Source of the DNA: Ignelater luminosus
Taxonomy: Eukaryota > Arthropoda > Insecta > Coleoptera > Elateridae
Direction: 5' to 3'
Length of the DNA: 64,000 nucleotides
Assembly (NCBI GenBank): GCA_011009095.1
Contig: VTPC01090597.1
Location: 248,001 to 312,000 of the forward strand
The position numbers and the translations under genes are program-made. Below, piece by piece: positions 1 through 11,300 of the stretch (positions within the stretch are counted from its first letter, which is position 1; each line of letters begins with the position of its first letter). The notes beneath the pieces were generated by a model. The model was not told the DNA's origin and did no database searches. It worked only from the letters and a program-made list of their open reading frames with translations.

Positions 1-1179
1 AAACATCCCATGTTTTGGTCATCTTCAAACTAACGTACAATGTTCAGCTAAAATCTTTTATTGTAATTGTTGGTTTAAAGTGTGTACTGCTTCACAAATA
101 ATGTTTACGGTAAATTTCTTTATACGAATGAGAAACCTTTATGGGAAATAATCAAACTTGAATACTAGGTATATCTTCAGAAGAATTAAGTTATAGAAAA
201 GGATTTCTAGAATTGCTAGTAATATGTTTAGTTACTATGATATACCTATCATTTCTTTTAGCATCTTCACTTGTTTATTTATTCTTCTGAAAAAGATAAT
301 TCCGAACTAAATTAATCCTTTTAATTTGTTCCAAAATTGAATGATACAGTAAACGATATTATGTACAATTGCACATCCTATATAGCTTTTTCCAAGTAGA
401 CAGACGATGTAAGTTTAAATTAAGAAAAAGCCGAAGTCAATTTTTTTTATTTTCAGGAAGTTTCTAGGGAATTCCCAGGTCAGAAGCCTTAGTTGCTATC
501 TTTTCCTTAGCAAACATGTCGTCGAGCAAAAACAAAAAAATTTCAATTTTCATTTCATTGCCCATAACTGTTTCTTTGTTAAGCCCTTTGCCAATAAACA
601 CAGGAATATAATGTTTCGTTTCTCCCATTTTCTAACTCCCTTCGTTACCGCTAACAGTGATATTCTACCTTTTAATTATCTACTATGTTTAAATGAGTTC
701 GTAAATTTATTAAAATTCTCCGAATCCCAAAAATAAGTTTTAATATTTAACTTATAATTAACGATCACAATTCCAAAGAAATGTAATTTCCCTGCTATAT
801 TTTTAAATATCCATTAATTCGATGATTTGAAAGAATTTTTATAAAACGATTTACCTAATGAATATGGAACGTAACCGCAACAACCCACAGGTGTTAAAAA
901 TGTGTTAAATATTTCTGCTTCGCCCATAATTATCAGCATAAATTATCTGAATTGTAGGTGTTTTCAAGTTGGCGTATTGAAGTTAAAAACATTTTTGAAA
1001 ACGTCGGAGATAAAAGTTTATCTGTCAAATTCAATGATATAATGAAATTTAAAAAAGTTGCACCTCTCAAAACAAGCATTAGCGTAAAATAAAAAAATCT
1101 AGTACAGCGTTAGCGCTGATTACAAAATGCATTTACCAATAGGTAAAAGCTGGTAGTAGCAAATTTAAAGTACATTAAC
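1..1179. other. AT-rich presumed intron or upstream sequence of the dpr gene
   Basis: No open frame of note and no transposon protein similarity are visible on either strand. The stretch consists of AT-rich sequence with short homopolymer runs. By position it should be intron upstream of the Ig exon. I found no exon for a Dpr signal peptide. Confidence 0.5.
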
Positions 1180-1200
1180 ATTGTTTCGTTTTTGTTGCAG
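1180..1200 (+). promoter_or_regulatory. Splice acceptor of the dpr exon
   Basis: A T-rich pyrimidine tract runs into TTGTTGCAG, with the AG at 1199-1200, immediately upstream of the open frame of the Ig exon. Its position fits an intron/exon border; the intron occupies at least the preceding 1.18 kb. Confidence 0.7.
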
Positions 1201-1544
1201 ACAACGAGACGACAGCGTTTTTATCGGGGGAAGTTTCTCCGCAACCAGGAACCGCGGCGGAAAGCTTGACCCGATCCTCATCCGCAGCCCCAGTCCCGGC
1301 TGCCCCGGGAGCGACAATTGCTAGCTCGATGGTGGGCACGACAAGGGGGCTCGACCACTCGACCGTAGGCACGGAGCCCGTGCGGCATAGCTTTGCCCGT
1401 GGTTTGCCCGTGCCCCATTACCACCTGCCCGACTCTCGTTGGGGCCCTTTCTTCGAGGAAGGACAGGAGCCGCATAATATAACTGCAAGGGTTGGGTCCA
1501 CCGTCACGCTCGATTGTCGCATTGGTTTGCTACAAGATAAAACG
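1201..1544 (+). CDS. Internal exon of a Dpr-family immunoglobulin cell-surface protein (partial)
   Basis: Dpr proteins are neuronal surface proteins with two Ig domains that bind DIP partners during synaptic matching in insects. The exon follows a pyrimidine-rich tract ending in TTGTTGCAG and begins with two bases of a split codon. The reading frame from 1203 is open until the donor. It encodes about 70 residues of low-complexity linker rich in Ala, Pro, Ser and Thr, then the Dpr hallmark W-G-P-F-F-E-E, an [10 protein letters not shown] strand, and the first Ig cysteine in L-D-C-R-I. It ends at D-K-T (1544), directly followed by GTCAGT. Reading through gives V-S-G and then a stop, where the family has V-S-W, so splicing here in phase 0 is expected. 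The second cysteine and the second Ig domain must lie in exons outside the recognisable sequence. The W-G-P-F-F-E-E motif suggests a Dpr18/Dpr20-like member, but the paralogue is uncertain. The exon is clearly GC-richer than its surroundings. Confidence 0.8.
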
Positions 1545-1550
1545 GTCAGT
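1545..1550 (+). promoter_or_regulatory. Splice donor of the dpr exon
   Basis: GTCAGT follows the codon for Thr in the conserved D-K-T motif. It departs from the GTRAGT consensus at the third position, but it falls exactly where continuing the frame stops matching the Dpr family. Confidence 0.65.
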
Positions 1551-4500
1551 GGCTACATTCTATTACACTGATTCTCATTGAATTACAAATGCACGCCGTT
1601 TGCAGAATTCACAATTCGTTACCGCTTCATATTATTAAATTAATCGCGTATACATTTGCTAATCTAATAAACAAATTCTTGCTGCCAGATTTAATAATTG
1701 CATAACCTGGAACCCTCCCGTGTCATGCCACATCCCTTCCCTTCACACACACTTATCAAATTTGTAATTTGCGTCAGTTTAATAAAAGTAGTAAATAGGC
1801 GGTTTATTAACGTGCGCTCAAGTCAAGTAACGTTTCAATTATATTTCACCAAAATGATGCTAAGAGTATAATGTTTTTGCATATTAAATGCAATCGTGGT
1901 TTGTGGCAAGACACCATTAGTAGCATTATCGTCCATGCTGGTGTACCATTTCTCAGGGATCCTAATCCTTACAAGGACCAGTATAATTTTAGACTTAATT
2001 ACATCGACTAAAACGAGCATTAACGAAATTTGAATAAAAATTGCCCCATTTCCTACGTAAAAGTAGTTGTATCTATGTCAACCCTAAAAATATCCTTGGG
2101 TTTCCTTTTTACAAGTTTCCGACGACAATCGTCATAAAATAAAGATAAAATTATGAATACGAAAATCTCATCTAAAATGCAATGTTCGAAATGAAAAGAA
2201 AATCTAGTACATTGAAAATTTATGAGTTATAATAAACGTGTGTGAAATTTGAAAAATTGTTGAATATGAATGGATATCAAGAAGCTAACGAATCAAAGGA
2301 AACAAAAAGGGGAAATATGAGAACTCCGTTGAAAATAGATTTGTTGAAAGTAAGAGTGTTTTACGTAATTTAAATGAACTTACAAGAGCAATCTTAAAAG
2401 ACAAAGAATTCGTTTTTTGTGAATAAAAAGGTAGGATGAAAAATAAAATCGACAATTTAGTATTTAGCAATCGTAACAATTGAGAAATAAAGGAAAGGAA
2501 AAAAACTGTAGTTACCTATACTATTGGACGAAAACGGTCACTAAAAATCGGAAAGTCTAAAATAAAGTGAGGATTACCAACAAGTTAATCTACTTGCAGT
2601 ACTATCGGCCGAAAACACTTTCCACTCCCACGTTTGAGTCCAAAAGTGGAATTGTCCTGTAATTCCACCTTCGTCCTGTTGTGGATTCCTCTTTCAGAAA
2701 CCTTCGTTTTACAAAACATAAACACGAGTACTATTTACACGCGAGTTTTGCTTCAGGGCACATCGGCTTCCAGGTTTTGGTCACAGAAAGGCCGCGTTGT
2801 TATATTTTGTATACTAATTTTATTGTAACAAGCAAATTTACCCAGAACGTTGTTTCAAATGAATAGCCTTAATACATCTTCTATTATCTAAGCACTATAA
2901 ATATCTACAATGAAAATACATACTATATCAGAACTAAAAATTGGTAAAGCAAACATTTTATACAATCCATTGTTTTAAACATTACAATAAAAGTGATCGA
3001 ACTTTACAAACCCAGGAGCGAAACTGCAAACTGAGCCCCCTGGGGATATTTAATTACAATATATTGTTAGAGGTCTATTGTCTTTTTATAATTATAAAAA
3101 CCTAAACAAAACTACAAAAACCTTTAATTTAATGTCAATACTTTAGAGAATGAATACAATTTTTAATTTTTTTTGTTTCTATTTTATATTTTGTTTGAAA
3201 TTATATTTTTAGTTGGTTTTTATAACAAAATTTATCCGTAGAAAATAATTTCAATTAATTTCATGTGGCTGTCTTGGGTAGGATAAAATTGGCTGACTGA
3301 TTTTGTTATTAATTTTCTAAGTTGGAAATCTACCGAGAGCAAAATCTCAAAATCTAATTTTGAAAGATATAATTCAAAAATGCAGCTATTTCAATTTCGA
3401 TTTTGTTCAAGAACACGAGGTCATTATTATCAACAACTAACTGTTTATAAGTCAACAGCCTTTGGTAAATTTAAAAGTTCCACCTTCACTGTTTCAAAAA
3501 ACTTTTCTATTAAAGACAACTTTTAACTATATGGAGTGACAATAACAGATATTTCACACTATTTTTTTCACAAACCATTTTTGATATGCTGTTGGCACAG
3601 ACACCCACTTTAATCGTAATAACGGAAGCTACTATTCGTAGGGTTTATTCAATCCCATTGTGTAGTCTTTAGTCTGCTGACACGCTCTGTTGCTCCTGGA
3701 AATTTTCAAAAAGCACTTCGCTGTATGTGAAACAATGTTCTGCAGTTTTACATCTACTAAATTCATCTGCCATCTTACTTCCATTAATTTCACTACGTCT
3801 TCAAGACCCAAACAAGTCTTATGTCTTAGAAAGCTTAGCTACATGGTGTTTGTGCGTTTGGTTTTGGGCCAGCCGTTTGTTTTAAGTTTTGCTTGTTCTT
3901 TGCTTATTTTTTGTTGTTTACTACAAACAAGAGTTTAGAAGACAGTATTTTGTACTTCTACAGAAAAACTTTTAAAGATTTGCTGAAAACTATGAAATGT
4001 GATCGTGTGCAACAGAGCTTGTAATTTACAGTAATTACTACAGTAGCCTGATCTGTTCTTTCTGTACTACTAGCGTAGCAAACAGCGTTTGAGTTTGCAT
4101 TCTAACTTCTTAAATATGCCTGTAACATACATTGGATGCTTAACGTTTATTCCAATTGCCACTGCCAAGTGCAATATGAATTTGTATCTAATAAAAATCA
4201 AGGCCGCCAAATGACTGGTTCGGTATACTCTAAATTTTTCTTTTTTCTAGAGTTATTTTATGTTACATGCGTGTACTGTGCAGATGGTTGTTTACAATAT
4301 TGTTTAGCGCCAAAACTGTTTGAAAAATTTGAATCTTGCTGTTCTACCTCTCTAATCGCTTTGTCCTGCTCTAAACTAATCAAGTGAAAATATTCAAAAT
4401 GCCAAGAGGAAGATCTTTGCTTCGTTTTGACTTTTACGGTTGATCTTGATTTAAAAACATTGATTCAAATTTGTAAACAATGATTTATTGCTTAATTGGT

Positions 4501-5629
4501 TAATCTGCAAAGTTTATTTAAAATTTAAAATATTGGGGTTATTGGAAAACTATTATTATAGAGTTACTGTAAAAATTGATGCTTGAAACTCGAAAAACTG
4601 CTGTTGAATGAAACAAAAAAACATCTCCCAAATAGGGTAATCATGCAGATATAGCAGTCAAAATTTAAAGTTCATTAATCCATTTCTGTACGAATTAATC
4701 CTATAAATCTTGTTCACAATCGATGCTAAGCTAATAGTCTGTAACACTAATTTGCGAACTTTCGTATCAAGAAAGAAACCTTTGGACATGATAGAGAAGC
4801 GAGTAAGAGTGAACGACATCAAAGAGATTTTGTGCAATCAATGTGCTTTGAATGATTACGCTCAGGTCAAAGAGGTTTTCATAGGAAAACTTCCTATATT
4901 TGCTATTTAAGGTTTAAATTTAGATTTGAGTTTTGGTAGAGATGTTTTTAATCTGTTTTTGTTGTAAATTGAATCCTTTCAATTGTTTAACAATTTAGAC
5001 TAGTGTAGTTTCATTAATTATAGAAACATTTCTTTGGTGGAAAAAGCACCAAATGGAACTTTTTTCTGGGAAATATTGTTATGAGAAACAGCAGATAAAT
5101 GTGACCCACATACTTGTCAGAATACAATAAAAAGTACATATAACCTAATGTTGTTATATATAAACACAATTTTATATATCAAAAAGTCAGTTTTCAACTT
5201 TAAAGGTTTTGGCCAAACCCTATAAATAATGGCACTGAGCAATATTTACTTAATAGTTGCTTTGTCCGCGAAGAACCTAAATCAGAACGACCTGAAGTTA
5301 TTATCGATCAAGATAAATCCGTAATTGATGATATTGAGTAACAATAAGAAAACTGTTAAAAAAGTAAACATTAAGTTAAAAAAAAAAGAACAGCAGTGTT
5401 GATCTTTTTGCATCCACAACAAAGCAGTTTTTGACAAAAAAGAAGTACCACAATTAAATTTTCTTGTTTTTTCCTTTTCTCTTTCACAAAACCGAGTTTA
5501 TAATAAAATGGAGAAAATTTTAAGATAACGGAGAACTTTAAAGGGAATGTATCAAAGGAATATTATGTCGTTACGTGTAAATAAATAAGTATACTCAGCA
5601 ACTTGTGTGTTATTTATTGTTTTAAGGTT
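1551..5629. other. AT-rich non-coding stretch, probably dpr intron
   Basis: Only short unrelated open frames occur (for example 60-80 codons around 2634, 3690 and 4136), and none resembles a known protein or has splice signals in register. No repeat with clear ends was recognised. It lies directly after the donor site and is most simply intron. Confidence 0.45.
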
Positions 5630-5795
5630 TCTTTGGGTTGTTAACCTTTTCTAACTTATCTTTCAAAATCTACATTCGTATAAGTAAGACAGACTTACTT
5701 ATACTTTATGTTGTAAGAAAGTAAACGAGACTACATTTATACGAATCTATTGTCTTTGAAAGCACAATAGGCTTAACAAACTAAGAGCAAAAAAA
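5630..5795. repeat. Imperfect inverted repeat of about 160 bp
   Basis: The left arm (about 5632-5690) contains CTTTCAAAATCTACATTCGT followed by ATAAGTAAG. The right arm (about 5735-5795), read on the minus strand, contains CTTTCAAAGACAATAGATTC followed by GTATAAATG. The arms align with small gaps and the loop is short. It could be a decayed MITE or simply a fold-back; no target duplication is apparent. Confidence 0.4.
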
Positions 5796-6752
5796 ACAAA
5801 GAAAATTCTTGTAGAGCTGTTTCTACTGTGAGAGAAATCGAAATTAATTTAAGCTTTGTAATTAGCAGGGGGCTGGTAAAATAGCTCACTAAATGAGCTA
5901 TCAACAAGCTATCGATGCGTTTTAGTATTCAAGTAAAGACGTAATTTTACGCAAATTACTGTACTTTGAACGAAATTCAAAATTTATATTTAGAAAATAA
6001 GACAAATTAAAGTGAATTTTAAAGAGGAAGATTATGTTTTAATGATAATAAGGTGTATCATTAAATGTTAAGCGAAAAATTACACAGTTTAAAGTTCACA
6101 AAAGAATTTTTATGGAACAAAAGGGGATGAATAAATTTAGAAGTTCTAACTGCAAATTTTCAACTTCAGCTTAAGTTAAAAATAATTCTGCTAACATGTT
6201 CGTAAGGGGAAATTAGATAAAAAACCATTCTTCTCACGTGCAATACAAATACCATTAGTGGTTTTTCCAGCATGTAAGGGAATATGAGCAGAACTGATAA
6301 CCTACAAATTTTATCTACATATCCATTAGAATAAGAAAAGCAACGCCGTTAAAAGTGTGTAGGTATATGTATAATTACATGAACTATTATAGATTCTTGT
6401 TTGTTTTACACCTATCAGTCATATTGTATGGTGACGCGCAACTTGTTATTTACAATCCGATGGTATCGATTTGTTTATTATTTAGGATGTATCGAGGCAG
6501 CAGTTACAGAAAGTATTTTTTAATATTAATTGCATTGTATTACATACTCGTAGTTAATAGCATGAACTCAATTGACCAATATCAGTAAAATTGACAAATC
6601 CATTGATTGAATAACGAAATTTCAGATGGCAAATTAATGCTGAAACGTGACAGAAAACTGTAACACGAAAAATGTTGTGTTTAGCTTAATCTTAAATAAT
6701 GTGTGCTCAGGTTACCTTATTGATCAAACAAAAGCGTGTGTAATAGTTATGA

Positions 6753-6785
<33 letters not shown>

Positions 6786-7519
6786 GGGCAGTTATACGAG
6801 GGTGATTCAATAGATAATTGACCACTTATGTATTATTATGTTATAAATAATAAATAAAGAAGCTAAGTCTTTAGAATATTATAATTAACTTATATCGTGT
6901 GTCTCACGAATGACGGAACATCCTTATTAATTTTTTATAATTGCTACTATTAATCCTACTTTTAAACGATTAAGAAAAACTTCTAACAATATAAAATCTC
7001 ATATTATTTTGTGTTAAAACTTCATTGCGAAAAAAATATTCAAGTTTTAATTTTAGATTTCACTAAAAATATCACTTCCAAGAGTATTCAGTGAAAAATC
7101 ATCAAAACTAACAAATGGGATTGAACTGATGTAGAATGATGTATACCCAAATTATGATTTGGTTTGCAAAGAGGATTAGTACTACTGTTTTAAACTAATG
7201 AAAGTCTAAATAGAAACATCAAAATATTAAAGCTCTTTAGAAACATCATAAAAGCTAAACACGTGAGAAGATAGTTGTACAGAGTGAATGAAGATTGAAT
7301 GAGTACTATCAATTCTCTTTTAACTGTTTTCTTTTTCTTTTACTGACTATTTTTTTCTCTTTTCTTCTAGTCGATTTAGATTTTCCAGATTTCTGTTTCC
7401 CTTTTCATTAAAATTTACCTTTGGTGTAGCCTCGTTTAAAGGAGGATCTGTTGATCTAGATGGCAATTGAGGCATTTTATGCACTTGAACACTTTGGTAT
7501 TGTATTGCCTGCAGAAATA
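5796..7519. other. AT-rich stretch without recognisable genes
   Basis: Apart from the microsatellite, nothing is identifiable. A 77-codon hydrophobic frame at 6355-6588 has no start context, splice signals or similarity that I recognise and is probably chance. Confidence 0.45.
6755..6785. repeat. (ATA)n trinucleotide microsatellite
   Basis: An uninterrupted run of about ten ATA/AAT units followed by AGGGCAG. It lies in otherwise unremarkable AT-rich sequence. Confidence 0.95.
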
Positions 7520-7524
7520 TTATT

Positions 7525-8342
7525 CTGGCTCATTTTCAGTCAATGGTTTGTCGGTCACCTCACTTACAATAAACTCAGTGTCACTTAATATGAGTCGGTT
7601 GAATGGCCAATATGTTTTATAGTGAAAACGTGTTTAAATGCATGCTTTGTCAAACGTGCCAAATGCTGAATTGTAATAGCTTTAGCTGTATTTGTAAAAA
7701 GACAGCTATATTAGGCAGTAGCAAAGTATGATTTGAAAGGACTTGAATACTTTAGTACCCAGATGGGTTGTATGGAGCGGAAATGACAGCAATACAATTT
7801 TTCCCGACTCGACATGATGGTCTCCACGAAAATGTGGAGTTCATAATTTTCTAGAAGTGGCAGTACTGTATTTTCAATGAGACACTTAATAGTCTTTGGA
7901 AAGTATTCAAATACCTTGAGGATAAGATCGGATGGCAACCAAAAATTGTGATCGGATAGAACAGTAAATCCTGCTGCATTTATCACCTTGACAAATGTTA
8001 CAAGTTTCCCTCTTTCTTGCGAAGATATTTGAACCACTTGTTTTTTGATTTTATATCTTTCCAAAACAAATACATGTTTAGCAAAAGAGTCATCGACAAC
8101 TGGCTTGTTAAAAGCCATAGATCTACTTAACCAATCTAGACTTGGGAAAGAAAGTAATCTTTCCAGTTATTGATCTTAACAAATATCTTATCATTGCTTA
8201 AAAATAACACACTACAATAGTCATAAGGAACAAACTTGCTAATTTATCTTTTTTAATTTGATAAAACAGCTTTGATGGCCAGTTTCACTCTATTTTCACT
8301 ACTGTTGCAGCGGTTGGTTTTTCTAATGTACTTCTTAGGCAT
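7525..8342 (-). pseudogene. Dead Tigger/pogo-like DDE transposase
   Basis: The frame starts at ATG 8342 with M-P-K-K-Y-I-R-K-T-N-R, the usual N-terminus of Tigger-like (pogo, Jerky-like) transposases before the CENP-B/pipsqueak helix-turn-helix. Downstream come S-L-D-W-L-S-R, A-F-N-K-P-V-V-D-D, S-S-Q-E-R-G-K-L-V-T plus V-N/I-N-A-A-G, then L-L-E-N-Y-E-L-H-I, the counterpart of the family's L-L-x-D-N-H-x-S-H-I. There the catalytic Asp is replaced by Glu. After further shifts the tail reads F-K-S-Y-F and then N-R-L-I-L-S-D-T-E-F. The region carrying the first catalytic Asp (N-x-D-E-T-G) is deleted, and several frameshifts and stops are present, so about 270 codons remain of the usual 450-500. 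It acted in cut-and-paste DNA transposition. Terminal repeats were not found. Confidence 0.8.
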
Positions 8343-11300
8343 CCGTAATTCCTTTTTTTTTAAATTGTATCAAAATTGGAAAAATATCTTTTTCACTGTT
8401 TCACATAAGGGAATGTTAGGCTATCAGCTGAATCTTAACCGTAGGGACTAGCCGAATATTCTCCTTGTACGATGAGAAAGTTTTGGTTGCTGGATTTCTG
8501 GAAATAAATTTTCAAGATTAATGTTCCCTTGTATACCCCTTTCCCCTACACTGCAAAAATGAAAAAGTTGGAATTATGGGATTTTCGGAATGGTATATTA
8601 ATATATTCATAGTGTTTCAGCATGAAAAAGTCAGTTAGAACTTCTACTCAGAATATTGGAAACGTTTTTGGTAATTGCTATTGGTGGAATCGAAGTGATT
8701 GTGTGTTTTTAGCCTGTTGATAGAGCGTAGCTTGCCATAAAGGATTTCACCCAAAATCAGCTTCATATCTAGTAAATTCTAACGGCCAATCACCCAAACA
8801 ATTCCAATAACTAGTTTAGTTAGATTTTGTTGTGGGCCAGTAGATTTTTTTAAGGTTTTCCTGTTCTGATAATTTCTTCAGTATAGAAGAAAGTATGTGG
8901 TATTTTTGTAGCAAGATTTTTATTCGTTTCCTAACATGATCTTATCTGTATAGAGCAAAAAAGTCAAAATTTTTAAATTTATTTAACGAGTAATCCCATT
9001 AAAGCTTTTAAAAGAAATTAGATAAAAATATGGAATTAGAAAGGTTTTGCTCTACTGCGAAGCAGTATTCAATTACACATGACCAAACAATTGCAATATT
9101 TAAAATGAGTTGTTTTCATTCATCTTAGGTATAGTCTAGTCAGTTTTTGACAGATTACCAAGCACCAAAAATCGTCAGTTAAAGATATTTTGGAATCACC
9201 AAGGCGTTGGATAATGCTTGTTGCGGCTGAATTCATTATTTACTATTTATCTAGAGTCTATCATTATATTTCTGTCAAATTATTTATGTTCCATAAAATT
9301 TTAGGCTAACAGTATTAATAATAGCAATGAAAATTACAGTTAAAAATTCTAGAATTATGAGTTTCCACACACTAAATGCTAAATTTTATCAAAAAGAATG
9401 TCACGCACAACCAAGCAATTTACTAATGTTTGCTGCTTGATTTGTTTTCAACGGAAAATAAGATTTATGCCCTGTTTCTTTAAGGTAGGTAACTGGAAAT
9501 TAAGTTAGTCATTAAATAAATCGCTTAGATTTCAAATGGAAACTTACTCCAACGATAGCTTAATTCTTAATCAAAGAAGATTATGAAATTTCAGATTAAC
9601 AAGCATTATGTTAAACTATGAAAATGAGTTAGATAGTATAATTTGTCTAATTCAACTATTTAAAATTCAAGGCTTTGTAGAATTTGTTTTATTTTTTTTT
9701 ATTTTTAACCAATTGACATTTATTTAATTTTCATTAAACACTAAATACATTGGTTTCGAATTGTTCCAAAAGTCAGCTTTATATTTTGGCAGATCAAAAA
9801 TTCAACCACGGTGGTTTAAAAATGTTTAGCTTAGAATCTAATATAACTAAAATATTTTGGTATTCCTTTCAAGTGATTTCGTTTTCAGGATATTATTATG
9901 TCTACCAGATACCAGTTTTGCGTAGGAATTTCCAATTTAGACTTTAGAAATTATGTCAATAAGCCCTTAGTAACGTTTAATATAAATTAAGCATTAATGA
10001 TTTGCTTAGTATGATACAATCTTGAGTTCTATTGAAACTGAATCCCTGTACTCAAATTATGCCCGACATTAATTATCATTAAGTGTAGTATGTAGTAATT
10101 TAAACCTAGAGCACTTGTAAGTAACTAGGAGATTGCGTACGTGCTTGGAGTACATTCGACAAAGTTGCTGGGGGTAAATAATGCATATCAGAATTACCCT
10201 AGATCTATTAAGGTGTCGTTGTCGTATAAAGCAATTTTACTTTTGACAACAATGTAAAATAGAATAAAACAATGTTACAAGTTCATACAGTATTGGTATT
10301 ATTCATGAAAAGGTTGTCGCTGAAAATGAAAATGAATCACAAAATACAATTTTATTTCACTTTTTATTTTTTAAAAACAACATTCGGGGGTGCAATATTG
10401 TTTTCGTTTTGCAAACAATTTTTTTATAATGGTTTTTCTTTTGACTTTAATTAAAGCTTGTCGCTTTCATTAGTGGATAAAACAAACACATATTTTATTG
10501 TTCCCCAAATAATGCTCGCGTTGCTACGGTAAATAAATTTGCTACCTGCGTATGTAAATTTTAGACATTTTCATAACAAAATCAAAGAATCAAATATTTT
10601 ACTTTATTGTGGTTTATCTAAAAATGACAACCTAATTTTATATTTTCTATCATACGAATCTCTTTTTTTCCTTTTATTATTAATCATTCCCTTAAAACAC
10701 ACCGTTGAATCAAAATCAATTCTACCAAATATTTAAAAAACAAACAAACAACAAATATGAGTTATATCTGACTTTACCTTTCAGTCTCAGGTGCAAATTC
10801 CATAACACTGGTCCCATGATTAAATTCTATCAATCTTGAATTTTTTTTAATAGATTCTGGAATATTGTGGATTTAGCATGAATAAGTTGCCATGTATATT
10901 TCTTGGTTTCGCCAAAATCTGAAACTTGTTTTGTGTATAATTAAATTGTGCAACCAGCCATTCAAAAATACAATTGGTTACAATTTTATTATGTCCTAAT
11001 ACGAGCGTTACAAATATTTAAATTAAGAACTCTAAAAAAATGCCTTAAATAAAGTAAAAAGGTCTAAAAAGTGTAATATCAAACCGAATCTACTCTTAAA
11101 CATCATAATATTTCTCAAGAACCGAAAAACAAATTTGTGTAATTTAAAATTCATTACATAATTTCCACAAGAAATGATCAGCGAATTTTTTAATCTTCCT
11201 TTTCAGTAGATCTTCACAAAACAGAATTTCTAATTTTTTTGCCAAGTAGAAGTATTGTTTAATAAAGTTATAATTAAGTTAGAGCATCAGTGAAATTTTA

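Noticed and set aside
6355..6588. 77-codon hydrophobic frame as a small membrane protein
   Set aside because: AT-rich chance frames readily encode Phe/Leu/Tyr/Ile; no signal for expression or similarity is visible.
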